From Mallotus nudiflorus (taxonomy: Eukaryota > Streptophyta > Magnoliopsida > Malpighiales > Euphorbiaceae), in contig CANTUR010000069.1 in NCBI GenBank assembly GCA_947683625.1, forward strand, positions 3,038,001 to 3,102,000: 64,000 nucleotides of DNA, read 5' to 3'. The translations under genes and the position numbers were made by a program. A model generated the notes under the pieces. The model made no database searches. It was given only the letters and a program-made list of their open reading frames with translations, and had not been told where the DNA came from. Shown one piece after another: positions 37,262 to 49,439 of this stretch. Numbering within the stretch: the first letter of the stretch is position 1; every line of letters begins with the position of its first letter.

Positions 37262-38686
37262 GGGTAAATTACTATTACCCCCCTGAGGTTTGGCCAAACT
37301 CACTACTTCGTCTATACGATTTCAATAGTCAATTAAATACCCCTTTAGATTTGATTCTGTTAACTATTTACCCCTTCAATTAAAAAATTTAAGAATATTC
37401 TACTAGTCATAATAATAAATAATGGTAAAAAGTGTCAATAATTATAAAAATTCAAAAATTACCCTTAATTTATTAAGAATTTGGACTTATTAACATGTAT
37501 ATGATAGTTTAGTGACTGAAATGTAAATTTTTAAGAAAAACAATATCATTTAAATCCTTAAAACTTCATCCCTTATGTCATTTATGCCTCTCCTTCACAC
37601 ATTCATTAAAAGTCCAGCTCTATATGCCCCACCACCATCGCCGCCACCATACGCCTCACCACCATCATAATACCACCACCACCACCAGTCCTAAAAAGAT
37701 TAACAACAATCACCAACAACAACAAAATTAACAAAAAAATAATTTAACAACCAAATAAACAAACAAATGAATTCTTAAATTATGGTTCAATTGCATCCAA
37801 CTCCAGCTTTAGCTCTATTTCCATATCATTACACACTACACTAAGCTTCAGAAATGACACCTCCATTTCCATATCAATTGCATACAACTGCTGTCATGAG
37901 ATCTGGGTATAATTGCACAAAACTGAAAATCAAGCCACCCAAAACCTAATGATTTTGACGACGAAGGAGAAGAGGAGGAGGACAGTACCAACCAAAACCA
38001 AAAATCAAACCACCCAGCTGCCCTCTCTCACTACGACACCCCACCACTATCACAAATCCAACACTAATCACCAAAAAATCCAGTACAAATCAAGATCGAC
38101 TGATATACTAAATGCATAAACTCACAGCCATAACCCTTGATTCCTCATTCTTTATCTCTTACCCGTCTAACTCCAGGATTGGGCATCTTGTGTGGAGGCA
38201 TCAAGCGATGGGTTTGCAAATTGGTGAGGAATTGATAAAGGAAGTAAACAGGCGACGAATTTTTACAGGTAATGATGATGGTGGTGAATGAGACAACGGT
38301 GATGGGGGTGAATAAGATGTAGATGTAGTTTTTATTTTTTCCATTTAAAAAATTTTTTGATTTTGATATAACTAATTTTATTAATTATCAATTATTGGTG
38401 TCTAAAAAAATTTATTAATTAATTTTTATTGATAAAATAAATAAAAATGAAAATATTAATAATATGTAAAAAAAATAAATAACTCTTGAACCTTGGTACA
38501 AAGTTAATAAATTTAACACTATGATAAGGGTAAATAAATCTTTTTAATTAACTAATGGTTGTTTTTAACGGTAAGGGAAAGTAGTATATAGTGTCAAATC
38601 TAATGGGGTATTTAATTGACTATTGAAATGGTATGGACGAAGTAATGAGTTTGGCCAAACCTTAAAGGGGTGATAGTAATTTACTC
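37262..38686. mobile_element. Non-autonomous Mutator-like element inside the copia 3' LTR
   Basis: About 100-bp terminal inverted repeats begin GGGTAAATTACTATTACCC on the left and GAGTAAATTACTATCACCCC on the right (reverse complement), and share GGTTTGGCCAAACTCA. It is flanked by a 9-bp duplication TAAAGTAAA / TAAAGCAAA (37253-37261 and 38687-38695) with one mismatch, the size typical of Mutator-like elements. Comparison with the 5' LTR shows where the insertion went. The 1425-bp body has CCACCA-rich sequence (about 37625-37690) and a GC-richer stretch at 37900-38330 that could be captured host DNA, but no domain is recognised. Confidence 0.85.
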
Positions 38687-39037
38687 TAAAGCAAAATATC
38701 AATCCTAATTATATTGAGATTGTGTGAATTAATCTTGTACGTTGATTTTAGGGTTACGTGATGGACGTATTGGATTAAATATTTCTATAAATATGTATGT
38801 AAATTGGTCTTCTCTCTCCCTATAAAAAATTCAAACCTAGCTCCATCTAAAGGTATGATTAAAAATTAAAAGACAAGAGAGAGAAACTAATTTCTCATTA
38901 ATGGCTTCAAGTATGAATTCTACTGTAAATCCAAGTAAGTTTTCTATCTTGTTTATTTATTGTATCATGAAAATATTTTGTTTTAAAGATCCTTAGGGTT
39001 TATTTTTATGATATCTTGTTATAATGAAAATCTAACA

Positions 39038-39920
39038 TGTGCAATTCAGGAGTGCATGCAAAATGAATGTGAAATCTAGGATACATGCAAAAATGATAGT
39101 GATTTAAGGTAGAATGCATGCAAAATGCATCTAAGAATCTAAATATGAATCAAACACATGGTAGTGTATGCAATTAAGCAAGTGAAATGCAATCAAACAC
39201 ATAAGCTGTATGAAATACAAAAATGCAAGAGACAAACAAAATGGTTAGTAACAATGATTAAAAGACACATAATTAATAATGACTAGTAATCACAAATGAC
39301 AAGAGTCACACAACAAGATCAGTTACAACTATATAAACATTAGTAAGAAATAAAGAAAACAAGACCAAAGAGTTATCACATTGTAGACATGTAAATTCTC
39401 ATAAATTAATTTTAGACCAATAAAGTATTTTCAGTCTACTAAATAATTTAATTAGACTAGTTAAATATTTTAATCTAATAAAGTTATAAAGATTTTATAC
39501 CAATCAAATATTTTGATTTATTATCTCAATTAAGTTATTTTAATGGCTAATCAAATTATTTCAAAAAATGCCATTAAGATAATAATAAATAAATGATAAT
39601 TATAAAAATCTTTTATTTAGATAATAATGCAGATGAGCCAATCAAATTATGTCAAAGGTGCTTAAAGTCAATCCTACCACTAGAGTTATGAAATTTCATA
39701 ATGCATGCACTGTCCAAGTAGTCATCACCAATCTACACAAAAGAGATTCAATATGCTTTATTTAATCATATTAATAAAACATATTACTAAAATTTTGTTA
39801 AAACAATGAAGTAATTCAATTAAATCAACACTACTAGCACTATTTAATCAAATTAAACAATTTTAAAAATTAATCAAATTATAAACATGTAAATTTGCAT
39901 ATGACTTTCTCTCAATTGCA
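39038..39920. other. GCATGC-rich repeat, then AT-rich DNA
   Basis: The first 200 bp continue the repeat interrupted by the copia element. The rest (about 39260-39920) has internally repetitive phrases such as AATTATTTYAAAAAATGCCATT and AATCAAATTA. No gene is seen. Confidence 0.4.
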
Positions 39921-39929
39921 TAATTTATT

Positions 39930-40435
39930 TAATATATTTTTTTTGTGAAATTGGAGATCCACAAAAACTTTTTGAATTATTTTAAAAGAACTTTATTGAT
40001 GATATTGTATATGAGTTAAGTAACACATTGGAAATTTCAAGTATGTTTATTTTTTTAGCCTTTATTTAAGAAAAAAAGTTTTATTTGAATTAGAAAAATA
40101 TTTAATAAAAAATGTTCTTCAATGTCAAAGTTTGATTTGCTAGAACCTATCAATTTTGCAGACAATGATATAGGTAATAGTTTGTTAGTTGAAGAATTAA
40201 ATTATGATATTGAAAAAGTAAAAGCAAAACATGAATCATTGTTAAAATCCTTAAATATTGAACAAAAATATTTATGATGATGTACTTGATGCTATTAATC
40301 ACTATAATGGAGGATTTTTTTTTTGTTTATGGATATAAGGGTATATTTATATGAAACTATTGTATCATTTTTAACGTCAAAAGGTAAAATTTGTTAATTG
40401 TTGCTTCATCAAGTATTGCATCGATATTATTAGCT
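39930..40435 (+). pseudogene. Helitron PIF1-like helicase, middle part
   Basis: The translation contains GDPQKLFELF, IDDIVYELSNTLE, FADNDIGNSLLVEELNYD, then KAKHESLLKSLN. After a frameshift it reads YDDVLDAINHYNGGFFFVYG, and then IVASSSIAS. This order is that of the Helitron Rep/Hel protein around the helicase start, where VYG.GGTGKT (Walker A) and VASSGIASLLLPGGRTAHSR are expected. The GTGKT residues have been deleted or replaced, so ATP binding is lost. It stops at TTATTAGCT, where an LTR-like sequence begins. The C-terminal part of a Helitron helicase reappears at 49440. Confidence 0.8.
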
Positions 40436-41295
40436 TGATGCGAACTAGGTTTATCTAACAAACAAAACCTGCAACAATCTATTGATACCCACACCTTAGA
40501 TCATCTAAGAAACAAGTTTAGTGGAAACTAGAACCCTTAATTATCTAACAGTTAAGAACTTTAACTATCAGGAAGTCACCACAATTATATATGGAAGGTT
40601 TAATTGATAAGACAAGTGAACAATTAAACAACTTATATTGTTTAAAAAGTTTAAAGAATAAAACTCCAAGAGTATTACAACAAAATTCGTCACTATAGTT
40701 TAATTAATAAAAAGATCACCAATTAGGCTACAAAATAAACTATTTATATGTATTCTTAAGTGCTAAACCTAATTTGAAACAAACCCTTAAAACTTAAAGG
40801 ATAACAAATTTACAAGTCCTTAAAGATAAGGAATTATTTTGCTTGCCAACTAAGCTAAAGAAAAGTAATTATAATTAAAAATAAACACTTCTAAAATGTT
40901 TTAGATAAGGAATACATCAAAATTCAATTTTAACACTACTTGGACTAATTAACACATTATTGGGCTTCAACATGGGCCTTGCAATGTGAATATTTACTCC
41001 TTTGGGCTTAATACACTCAAATTGCTACTCTTTTGGGCTTAATGCACTCAAATTGTACCTAATAACATTACTTAGGCCTAAGTTTTCAATTTGTACCAAA
41101 TGTAAAAGCTTTGGACCAAAATTAACTCCACGTGTTTCAAATGGATAAAATTGATTCAAATTTGTACTTGAGCCTATATTGTTTGAATTAGCATATGTAA
41201 TGCTTCCTTCATCTTTTTAGTACATACCCTTATGATTGGACCTCCATTATAAGTCAAAAGGTCTTAAATCCTTGGTGGATTTGTGGTGTGGGTCA
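40436..41295 (-). repeat. LTR-like sequence inserted in the Helitron helicase
   Basis: It begins TGATGCGAACTAGG exactly where helicase similarity stops, and ends near GATTTGTGGTGTGGGTCA. The TGATRCGAAC terminus resembles the reversed ends of other LTRs in this window (TTCGTATCA). GGGCTTAATRCACTCAAATT is repeated at about 41014 and 41035. The expected second TAGCT target copy was not found next to the far end, so the boundary at 41295 is provisional; the Athila-like element may have cut it. Confidence 0.45.
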
Positions 41296-41297
41296 AA

Positions 41298-42706
41298 TGT
41301 AATACCCTAGTCTCTAAGACTAAGTATAGAGCAAGTACAATGTCAAACACTGGGGAATTTGGAGTAATTTTATATTAACTAAGTAGATACTTAGATGGAT
41401 AGGAAAATGATATAAAAGAAAATTGTTAAAATGTTCTAACTATCCTAAAATTACTAAGAATTACAAATTACTCCAATTAATCTAAATATACTAATAATAA
41501 TTCCAAGCTATGTATATTAGAACTACAATTCAAAATTAATCAAGAACTATAAAAGTTAACAAACACATAAACACATGCAATGATTGGAGAGTATGACCAA
41601 CATTCCTTATAAGCAACTCTCATTGTCAATTAAGGGTATTTTCATTTAGATTCTGTAAGCACTCTCATGAAATTATAGAGATAAACAAAAACCAATTAGT
41701 TCCAAGCCAATCAATTCTTAAACCCCTCAAAGTGGATTTCTTGTTCGCAAGTATTGTCCTATCCTTTATGTAAATTTAATTACATTTCCACCAAAATACC
41801 CTAACTCTTATTGTAAACATTTTATTAAACAAGTTATATATGGTGATCAAACATACATAACACTTTCCAATACTCAATTAAAATTAAATTATTCATGCAT
41901 CATAAGAGATAAAAATGTAGTTCACAAGATTAATTCATCCTTGCAATTATAATAAATAAGGACTTAGCCAAAATACATAGTATCCAAAAACAAATAACAA
42001 CAAGGAAGTATTTTAAACATCAAGCTACTAAATAGAGAAAAGAGAACAAGATATAGCAATTATGTTGATGAACTTTTCAATGCTCTATAGAAAGTTACTT
42101 GATTTTGAGTAACCTTCTTGATGTCTTCCTTAAACTCTTGAATATATCTTTCACTTAGCACTTCAACTTTTCTTCCATAATAAAACTAAAATTGATACTA
42201 ATTATTTTCTAAGCAAAAACTAAGTATTTTTCATATATAAATAAAGTTAAGTTCAGGTATTTAAAGGCCTCTAAACATCCCAACTTATGCTTCTTTCAAA
42301 TGGATGTGAATGTGAAGGGGTATGATGAAAGGGTGTGGGAATGACTCGACACCATTGTGCCGAGTTAGGCTTGACTTGGCACGGGAAGCTTCTATCACAA
42401 ATCAGCATGGAAGGGGTGACTCAGTATAGTTCCTCTCGGTGATGACTCGGCATAAGAGGGGTGACTCGGCACCATCCTGTTTTCTTCTTCCTTTGCTTTT
42501 TATACACCATTCTTCACTCTAAAGCATCAAAACACACTTTAAATCATGAATTAAATCCAAGAGAACCTACAAAACATAAAATCTTGATAAAAATAACTAA
42601 AAATAATAAAGTAATAATCAAACAAATGCAAGCACAAAACTAAGAAAAATTAAACATAACTATCCTAAAGAACTATGCTATTTTTCATCCTATCAAATTC
42701 CTCCAC
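41298..42706 (-). repeat. 3' LTR of the Athila-like element
   Basis: On the minus strand it starts TGATAGGATGAAAAAT right after the polypurine tract and ends ACTAGGGTATTACA. The end phrase, with TTCCCCAGTGTTTGACATTG before it, is typical of plant gypsy U5 ends. It includes a cluster of GACTCGGCA-like repeats at 42337-42475. The adjacent host bases are TCAAA (41293-41297); no partner was found. Confidence 0.7.
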
Positions 42707-45700
42707 ACTTAGACCTTGCTTGCCCTCAAGTAAGAAATAAATATCCAAATGGGAAACAAAATTAAATTTCATCTTCTTGAAAATAGATGTAGTTATCTAA
42801 CTATATTAAGTCATCTTAATCATGAAAGGAGTCAAGAAAAAGATTGTTAACAACTAAGCTTCCAATGCTCAACAATAATAAAGAAAACAAGTTCCATATA
42901 ATAAATAATAAGTTTAACAAATTATCTCAATTTATCAAGAACAAAATCAAGAATATAAAGTCAAGGTGCTAACCAAGCTATCTAACCACAATGTTCATTC
43001 TTCAAGCTTAGGATTTTTAAGAAAAAAAGTAGTCATAGTACATGGATTAAGCACAGCACTAACTCACATATCTCATGGCATTTTTAGACACACACACACA
43101 CAAACATATATAGTGGGTGCATTCTTTCTGAATGAATGTAACTGAGGAGCATACTCACTTACACACAATTTACTCGAAGTGCATCAACTTGTGACATCAT
43201 ACATTCTTTCTGAATGAATGTAATTAAGGAGCATACTAACTTACACACAACTTACTTGAAATGCATCACGTCAAAAACAATTTTATTTTTCTCATATATC
43301 CTTTTTTTAACCTTTGCATCTTCATCCATTATTGAAAAGCTTATTACTCGTATTATAGCTATAGTTTCCCTAAGGCTACTTCAGTCCTTAAAAACTAAGC
43401 TTAAATCCTTATCATCTTAGCATTAAGCATGGTTAGAAAGTTAACTAAACATTCTCTAGATTTTGAAAATAATAAAAAGAGATAAAAAGAAAAACATAAA
43501 ACTTATACTAAATGAAACTTTAAAATTCTACCAATTGAGCATAAAAAGTTAATTATTAACCTAGCATAAAGATAAAACCTCAATCATAATTAACATGAAC
43601 TTAAAAAAGAAACTAATTATGAATGTAGAGAAGATATAATTATGCAAAATAGAGCATAGACACACATGCATAAAAATATAAAACACAATTAAATAACTAG
43701 TTACTAGCCCCTCCCCTCCCCAACACTTAAAATTTCACATTGACCCCAATGTGAATCTCAAAAAAAAAAAGAAAGGAAAAGAGAAAATCTCTCAATCCTT
43801 TGAAGGAGATGGTGAAGGAGACTCAATGGTGTAATCAAAGAGCGCAAAGAATTGATTCATCTTATACTCTATATTCCTTCGGCGGTGATCAATTTTCGGT
43901 TCTAAGTCTCCATCCCACTCAATTAATGTTGCATCTCCTTTTAATTCTCTAAAATTTTCTCTTATATATGCAACTCACCACTCGAAGAGCCACTTGCACC
44001 ACCTTGAAAGGGCAAGGATAGAAAAGGGATATTATCATGTGGCTCCTTGTCTTAATGCTCCTTGACCCCAACATCCTCTTCTTCAACTTATGAGGGACAT
44101 TCCAACCCTCTCCAACATGACCTAGACCATGTTGGAATTAAGTGAACTGAAGCATCCACTACCTTACCTCTTATAAAGCTTGTTTAGTGAATATGAACAC
44201 TCAACAAGAGAGGTAAAATCATCAAGATTGATATTAAGAGATATAGCAATAATGGTAACAACATGACCATGTGTTGTGGAGCTTCCTTATGTGTAGCATA
44301 ACTTAAAAGTTAAATAAAAATCCAATAAGTCCAAAACACTTGCTTCTTAGTATGAATTCACCACATCAAAAACAACTCCTACGCAGAAATTCTATTAAAT
44401 TCATACTTATGGAAAACAACACAAGCAAGAACTTTGTGCAATAACTAGAATTTTAAGTCTTTAATGAATATTGCCTTACCCTTCTTTGGTTGAAAAGGTG
44501 TTGGCAAATCAGTCAAAAAGGTCCAAAATTCATCAACATGAAGAGTCGTAGGAACATCACACATACCATCCTTCTTAAAACCAAACACTTATTGCATGAA
44601 AGCATAAGTAAGTTAGTGTTTCTTTCTTAACATCCTAAATTTAAGAATATGTGAGTCATTTGGTTTGATATCTAAAAATGTGTAAAATTTAGTGATTAAC
44701 TCAACATATATATGTTCTTACATAGAAACAAATTTCTTAAGCCCATAAGTAATTAACAATGTCGACATCTTGAAGTAAACAGGAGGGAAACTTATATGAA
44801 AGAATGGGAAACTTAGCCTTATAGGTAGGTTCAATATTCTCCTCCTCTTAAAGCCTTGAAGATGAAGATCCCCTTGTCTCACCCATGGCAAAGAGGTAAT
44901 GTAATGAAAACTAAGTGGTTGTTGGTTAGGGTAAGAGATGAGGAAGATAGTGACTAAGGTAGTGGTGTAGAGAAGAAAATGAAAAGAAGAAGAAGGGAGT
45001 ATAGACTTTGGTAGGAATGGAAGGAAAATAAAAACAAAAAGAAGATGTATAATAGAAAGAAGATAGTGAATAGGGTATTAAGAATAAGATAAGAAAGATA
45101 TATAAAGAAAAAAAAATGTAAAGGAAAATGTAAGAATTGAAAATGGTGTAAGGAGGTATAGATAGTTATATAGACTAAGGTGTAAGAAAAAGTTAAAAGT
45201 TCATGACCTTTATTGGGAAAGGGCATGACTTTTGATTTTGAAGTAAATTTTTAGAAGTTGTTATAGCAAAAAGAAAAAAGAAAATAAAGTGATAAAGTGA
45301 TAAAAAGAAGTGTGAGGTAAATATATAAAATCATATAAAAAGAAAATAAAAAGAAAACCTAAAATAAGAAGTCAAAAATTAAGAATTGTTGAGGGAAGGC
45401 ACGAGTCGGCACAATGGTGATGAGTCGGCATAGTGGTAGCGACTCAGCACTGGATGGCACTGTAACAAGTCAGCACAATGGTGACAACTCGGCACCAGAT
45501 GGCTCTATAATGAGTCAGCATTGTGGTGATGACTCAATACTAAGCTAAAGTGACAACAATTCAAATTATACTTAATTGACTAAATTGAAATTAATGATGT
45601 GTATATGGTAGTTCTTTAAAGAAAACATTTTCAAATAAACTAGAAAAACATCAAAGAAAAACAAATTTAAAAATAAATAAATAAATATAAGAAAGGATTT

Positions 45701-45870
45701 AAATAATTATAATAAAATAAATAGTAATAAAACTATAAACACTACTGATACTAAAATGTGGTTCAAAATAAATCGAAAGATAATAAAACAACATAAAATA
45801 AGATAACAAAATAAAGAAAATGTGTAAATATTACCTTGCTACATTTAATGGTCTATAGTTACCTTTGCCA
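42707..45870 (-). other. 3' internal region of the Athila-like element
   Basis: This interval lies between integrase and the LTR, where Athila elements often carry an env-like or untranslated region. I see a short decayed coding-like stretch (about 44470-44620; the minus-strand reading includes LHVDEFWTFL) that I cannot classify. There is also a tandem 82-bp duplication starting ATTCTTTCTGAATGAATGTA (43122 and 43204), and a second cluster of GACTCGGCAC-type repeats at 45405-45545. No intact gene is seen. Confidence 0.5.
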
Positions 45871-45879
45871 AGTTAAGGT

Positions 45880-48002
45880 GTAGAGAGAGGGATTGACTTT
45901 ACTTGATCAATTGCTTCACCAATCAAATATGGCTTAAGACGATGGCCATTAACCTTAAAGATTTCTCCCTTATCATTGACAATTTCAATTGCTCCATAAG
46001 GATGAACCTTTACAACCTTGAAAGGACCCAACTACCATGACTTCAACTTACCAGGAAACAATTTTAGTCTAGAATTGTAAAGTATAATAAGTTCTCCGTC
46101 ATGAAATTCCTTCTTAAGTAAATACTTTTCATGCCACAATTTAGTACAATCCTTATACAACTTTGCATTTTCATAAGCATTCATTCTTAATTCCTCTAAT
46201 TCATTAAGTTAAATCATCCTTTTCCTACCCACTTTCTTCAAATCAAAGTTCTAAGCTTTTGTTGCCCAATATGCCTTATGCTCAAGTTCCATGAGCAAGT
46301 GACAAGAATTCCCATAGATCATTTGGTAAAGGGTAAGGCCAATTGAGGTTTTAATGGATGTCCTATATGCCCATAAAGCATCATCTAGCTTTAATGCCCA
46401 ATCTTTCATTGAAGAAGAAACCGTTTTCTCAAGAATCCATTTAATCTCTTGATTTCTCACCTCAACCTGCCCACTTATTTATAGGTGACATGGAGTAGCA
46501 ACCTTGTGTGTTACCCCATATTTCTTTAAAAGAGCCTCTATCACTTAATTATAAAAAATGTGAAGCTTCATCACTAATCAATGCTCTAGGAGTATAAAAT
46601 CTTGGAAAAATTATTTTCTTAAGCATTTTTTTAACAACCTTTGCATCATTAGTAATGGTCAATATTGCTTCAATCCATTTTGAAACATAGTCTACCATAA
46701 CTAAAATATACTTATAGCTTAAAGAATCAGGAAATGGACCCATGAAATTTATGCCCCAAACATCAAAAAGCTCAACTTCAAGAATTTCATTCAAAGGCAT
46801 CTCATGTTTTCTGGAAATATTACCCATTCTTTGGCACCGGTCACATGTAAGCACAAAATCTCTAGCATCCTTGAATAATGTAGGCCACCAAAAACTATAT
46901 TAAAGTACCTTAGATGCTATTTTTGATGCACTAAAGTTTCCACTTACATCCAAGGAGTGACAATGTCTCAAAACATCTTGACCTTCATCTTGAGGAATGC
47001 ACCTCCTAATAATAGACTTTACTGTCATGCAACAATTTCTTCCTTTCTTTACAACCCAATCCATAATGAAGAATGCCAGTAATAAGATAATTTGCAATAT
47101 CCATAAACCATGGAAGTTCCTTTGATGCTAAACTAAGTAGATGTCCATCATGAAATGTCTTATTAATTGGCACACCATCATCATTCCTCTTTAATTCTTC
47201 TTGATCTAACCTTGATAGGTGATCTGTAATGAGGTTCTCATATCCTTTCTTATCTCTCGCTTTCCAATTAAACTCTTAAAGCATTAAAATCGACCTTAGG
47301 AACCTAGGTTTTGCATCCTTTTACTTAGAAGATACTTAAGGGCAGCATGATATAATAAACCATTACTTTTTGCCCCACAAGATATGCTCTAAATTTGTCA
47401 AATGCATAAACAATAACAAGTAACTCCTTTTCTATGGTGGTATAGTTGATTTGAGCATCATAAAGTAGTTTGCTATCATAATATATCACATAAGGCTTGC
47501 CTTCTTTCCTTTGTCCCAAAATAGCTCCCACCATAAAATTCCTTGCATCACACATAATTTCAAATGGTTGCTCCTAATTAGGCAGTTGCAATATAGGTGC
47601 TAAAATAAGAGCTCCCTTCAAAGTTTCAAATGCATCAAGACATGCCTTATTAAACTCAAAAAGAGCATCCTTAGCAAGTAGTTTGCATAATGGCTTTGCT
47701 ATCTTGGAAAAATCTTTAATAAATCTTCTATAAAAATCCAAATGCCCAAGAAAGCTCTTTATATCCTTAACACACTTTGGGGGTGGCAAATTAGCAATCA
47801 CTTTTATCTTTGCTCTATCAACTTTAATACCTCTTCTTGATACCGAGTGCCCAAGAATAATCCCTTATTGTGCCATAAAGCAGCACTTCTCCCAATTGAG
47901 TACTAATCCATGCTCCATGCACCTATTAATAACTTTAGAAAGATATTTTAAACAATTTGTGAAGTTAGATCCATAAACACTAAAATCATCAATTAATCTT
48001 TA
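45880..48002 (-). pseudogene. Athila-like pol remnant: RT end, RNase H, integrase
   Basis: From high to low coordinates the translation gives DDFSVYGSNF (reverse transcriptase catalytic motif region), VLNWEKCCFM, GIILGHSVS and VKDIKSFLGHLDFYRRFIKD with FSKIAKPLC. RNase H follows with MCDARNFMVGAILGQRKEGK and YTTIEKELLVIVYAFDKFR. Integrase then has the zinc part CHSLDVSGNF plus CDRCQRMGN, and a core with VWGINFMGPFP (catalytic Asp now Asn), VDYVSKWIEA and ISDEASHF. The end has DALWAYRTS, LYQMIYG and NSRLKLFPGKLKS, then FKVNGHRLKPYL. Several stop codons and frameshifts separate the open pieces (46251-46460, 46549-46854, 47325-47555, 47574-47801). It is inactive. Confidence 0.9.
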
Positions 48003-49400
48003 CGTGCATTCACCAGACTCATCTGACCAGAGTTTGTAACCCAAGTCCTTAAAGGGGGCAATTGAGTTATCAAAAGAATGCTAGAATCATTGACCAGAGT
48101 CTGTAACCTTAGTCACATAGTGGCATTCTGGCTAAAGGAACCCTTAGCCTTTCACCCTAACCCTGCTCATGTAGATAAACCAGTAGCAACATCCACTAGG
48201 ATTCGACTAAGCTATGCATGCCATTTTTATCCTAACGCTATCCGTTTGACTTGATATTTATAATTGACATGACTCTCCTAGTGTTTATAATCAAATGACA
48301 TTGTAATGTCAGTTTTTAGAGAAAATTTATGCTCAAGACCACGTGATTCGCATCTACTTAGTGTGAGCTCAAAGCATGACGAATGATAAGAATTATGTAC
48401 CTCAGCTTGAATATTTTATACAAATTAACAAATAATGACATCCCTCGATGATGGAACCTATGAGATGCCATCCATTTATCCTTATCAGATCAAATGAATG
48501 GGTTAGGAACCTAATCACATTTTGGACCTTTATGTCGATCAAATCAAACTGTAAACTATCAAATGATACTTTCATAACTCCCGGTAAATATATCGAATAT
48601 TGATATGGGGGCAAAAACTCAGACTCCCTTTAATTGACCTTGGTCCTATACATACAAGCGCATACAGGCTTTGGACATCATTTGAAGCTCAACAATTGAC
48701 CCTCACAATGACATTATATGATTATCTTAAGCACATTTAAGTATTTTTCCTCAGTTTACCCTTTGGTTTTAACCAATATAAATCGAAATAGCCTAGTTCC
48801 GAGAGTGGAACTATAGTCTCCTGATGACTATAGATTGAAAACCCACCTAGGAAAGAGACTGAATGAACTCATAGACAAATAAGGTTAGGAATAAGAGCTT
48901 GTTTGTGATTAGTTTATTCACTTTGTAGGAAAACTAACCAGCTTTAATCATGCATACATCATATACATATAGATAGCATGTATTAATAACTGTTTCTTGC
49001 AGGAATCATCATTTTTTATTTTAGGATTTTGCATACACTCCATGCATACATGCTCACCCTTTTCTTTTACAAGCATACATCATGCATCATTCAATCAAAT
49101 CAAAGCAAGAAGGTGATTTAGTGGAGTTTCGGTGTTTTAAGCTAGAGGCCTTACATTTGGGAGGCTAGAGCATTTAATTTAATAATTGAACCTTAAGTAT
49201 CCAAAGCTTATAGATATTTGCTATTGTGGTCTTCATCAAACTAGGAGTTTGTAAGTTCTCTTAAACTTAGAATTTATTAGGTTGATGTTTGTATATGTTG
49301 TTTTGCTATTTAGCTATGTGTAAAATGCAAAATGGATCCTTGGGAATAGAATTCTTCATATCATGAATGGTTATATAAGTAAAATTTTGAAAATTTACCC
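48003..49400. other. Unclassified insertion between Athila pol and the Helitron helicase
   Basis: More complex and less AT-rich than its neighbours. TGACCAGAGTYTGTAAC occurs twice (about 48024 and 48093). It replaces the expected upstream half of reverse transcriptase on one side and ends before the Helitron similarity on the other. No protein or LTR terminus was recognised; it could be LTR or leader sequence of another element. Confidence 0.35.
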
Positions 49401-49439
49401 TACTTAAGGCTTGTGCTCACCACACTTGTAAGTTGCATA

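Larger units (their letters stand above)
32410..39037 (+). mobile_element. Ty1/copia retrotransposon, degenerate, both LTRs present
   Basis: 5' LTR 32410-32807 and 3' LTR 37209-39037, both TGTTAGAAAATA to AACA. A primer site TGGTATCAAAGC at 32810-32821 is one base from the initiator tRNA-Met type. A polypurine tract AGTAGGAGAA precedes the 3' LTR. The internal gag-pol is full of stops and most of the reverse transcriptase and RNase H is deleted. The 3' LTR is enlarged by a Mutator-like insertion (37262-38686). I could not read a convincing 5-bp duplication: the flanks are GATGT and TGTGC. The flanks do match a single repeat at 25655-26000. Confidence 0.9.
41298..48002 (-). mobile_element. Athila-like Ty3/gypsy retrotransposon, 5' truncated
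   Basis: On the minus strand the pol region (48002 down to about 45880) is followed by a 3.1-kb interval and then the polypurine tract. The sequence ahead of the 3' LTR reads GAGGGCAAGCAAGGTC then GTGTGGAGGAATT, the characteristic pre-LTR phrase of Athila-type elements. The LTR occupies 42706 down to 41298. Gag, protease and the first half of reverse transcriptase are missing: similarity breaks at about 48002 inside the catalytic motif region. No 5' LTR was found. Confidence 0.8.

Noticed and set aside
37913..38119. 68-aa frame in the Mutator-like element
   Set aside because: Thr/Pro/Asn-rich and short; kept only as a possible captured fragment within the element.
32405..39042. 5-bp target duplication for the copia element
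   Set aside because: The flanks GATGT and TGTGC do not match at the LTR ends; only loose similarity exists.
41293..41297. TCAAA as a target duplication of the Athila-like element
   Set aside because: The other end of the element is missing, so no partner can be checked.
43080..43100. Short CA run as a notable microsatellite
   Set aside because: Only about seven CA units inside the Athila-like interior; not remarkable.
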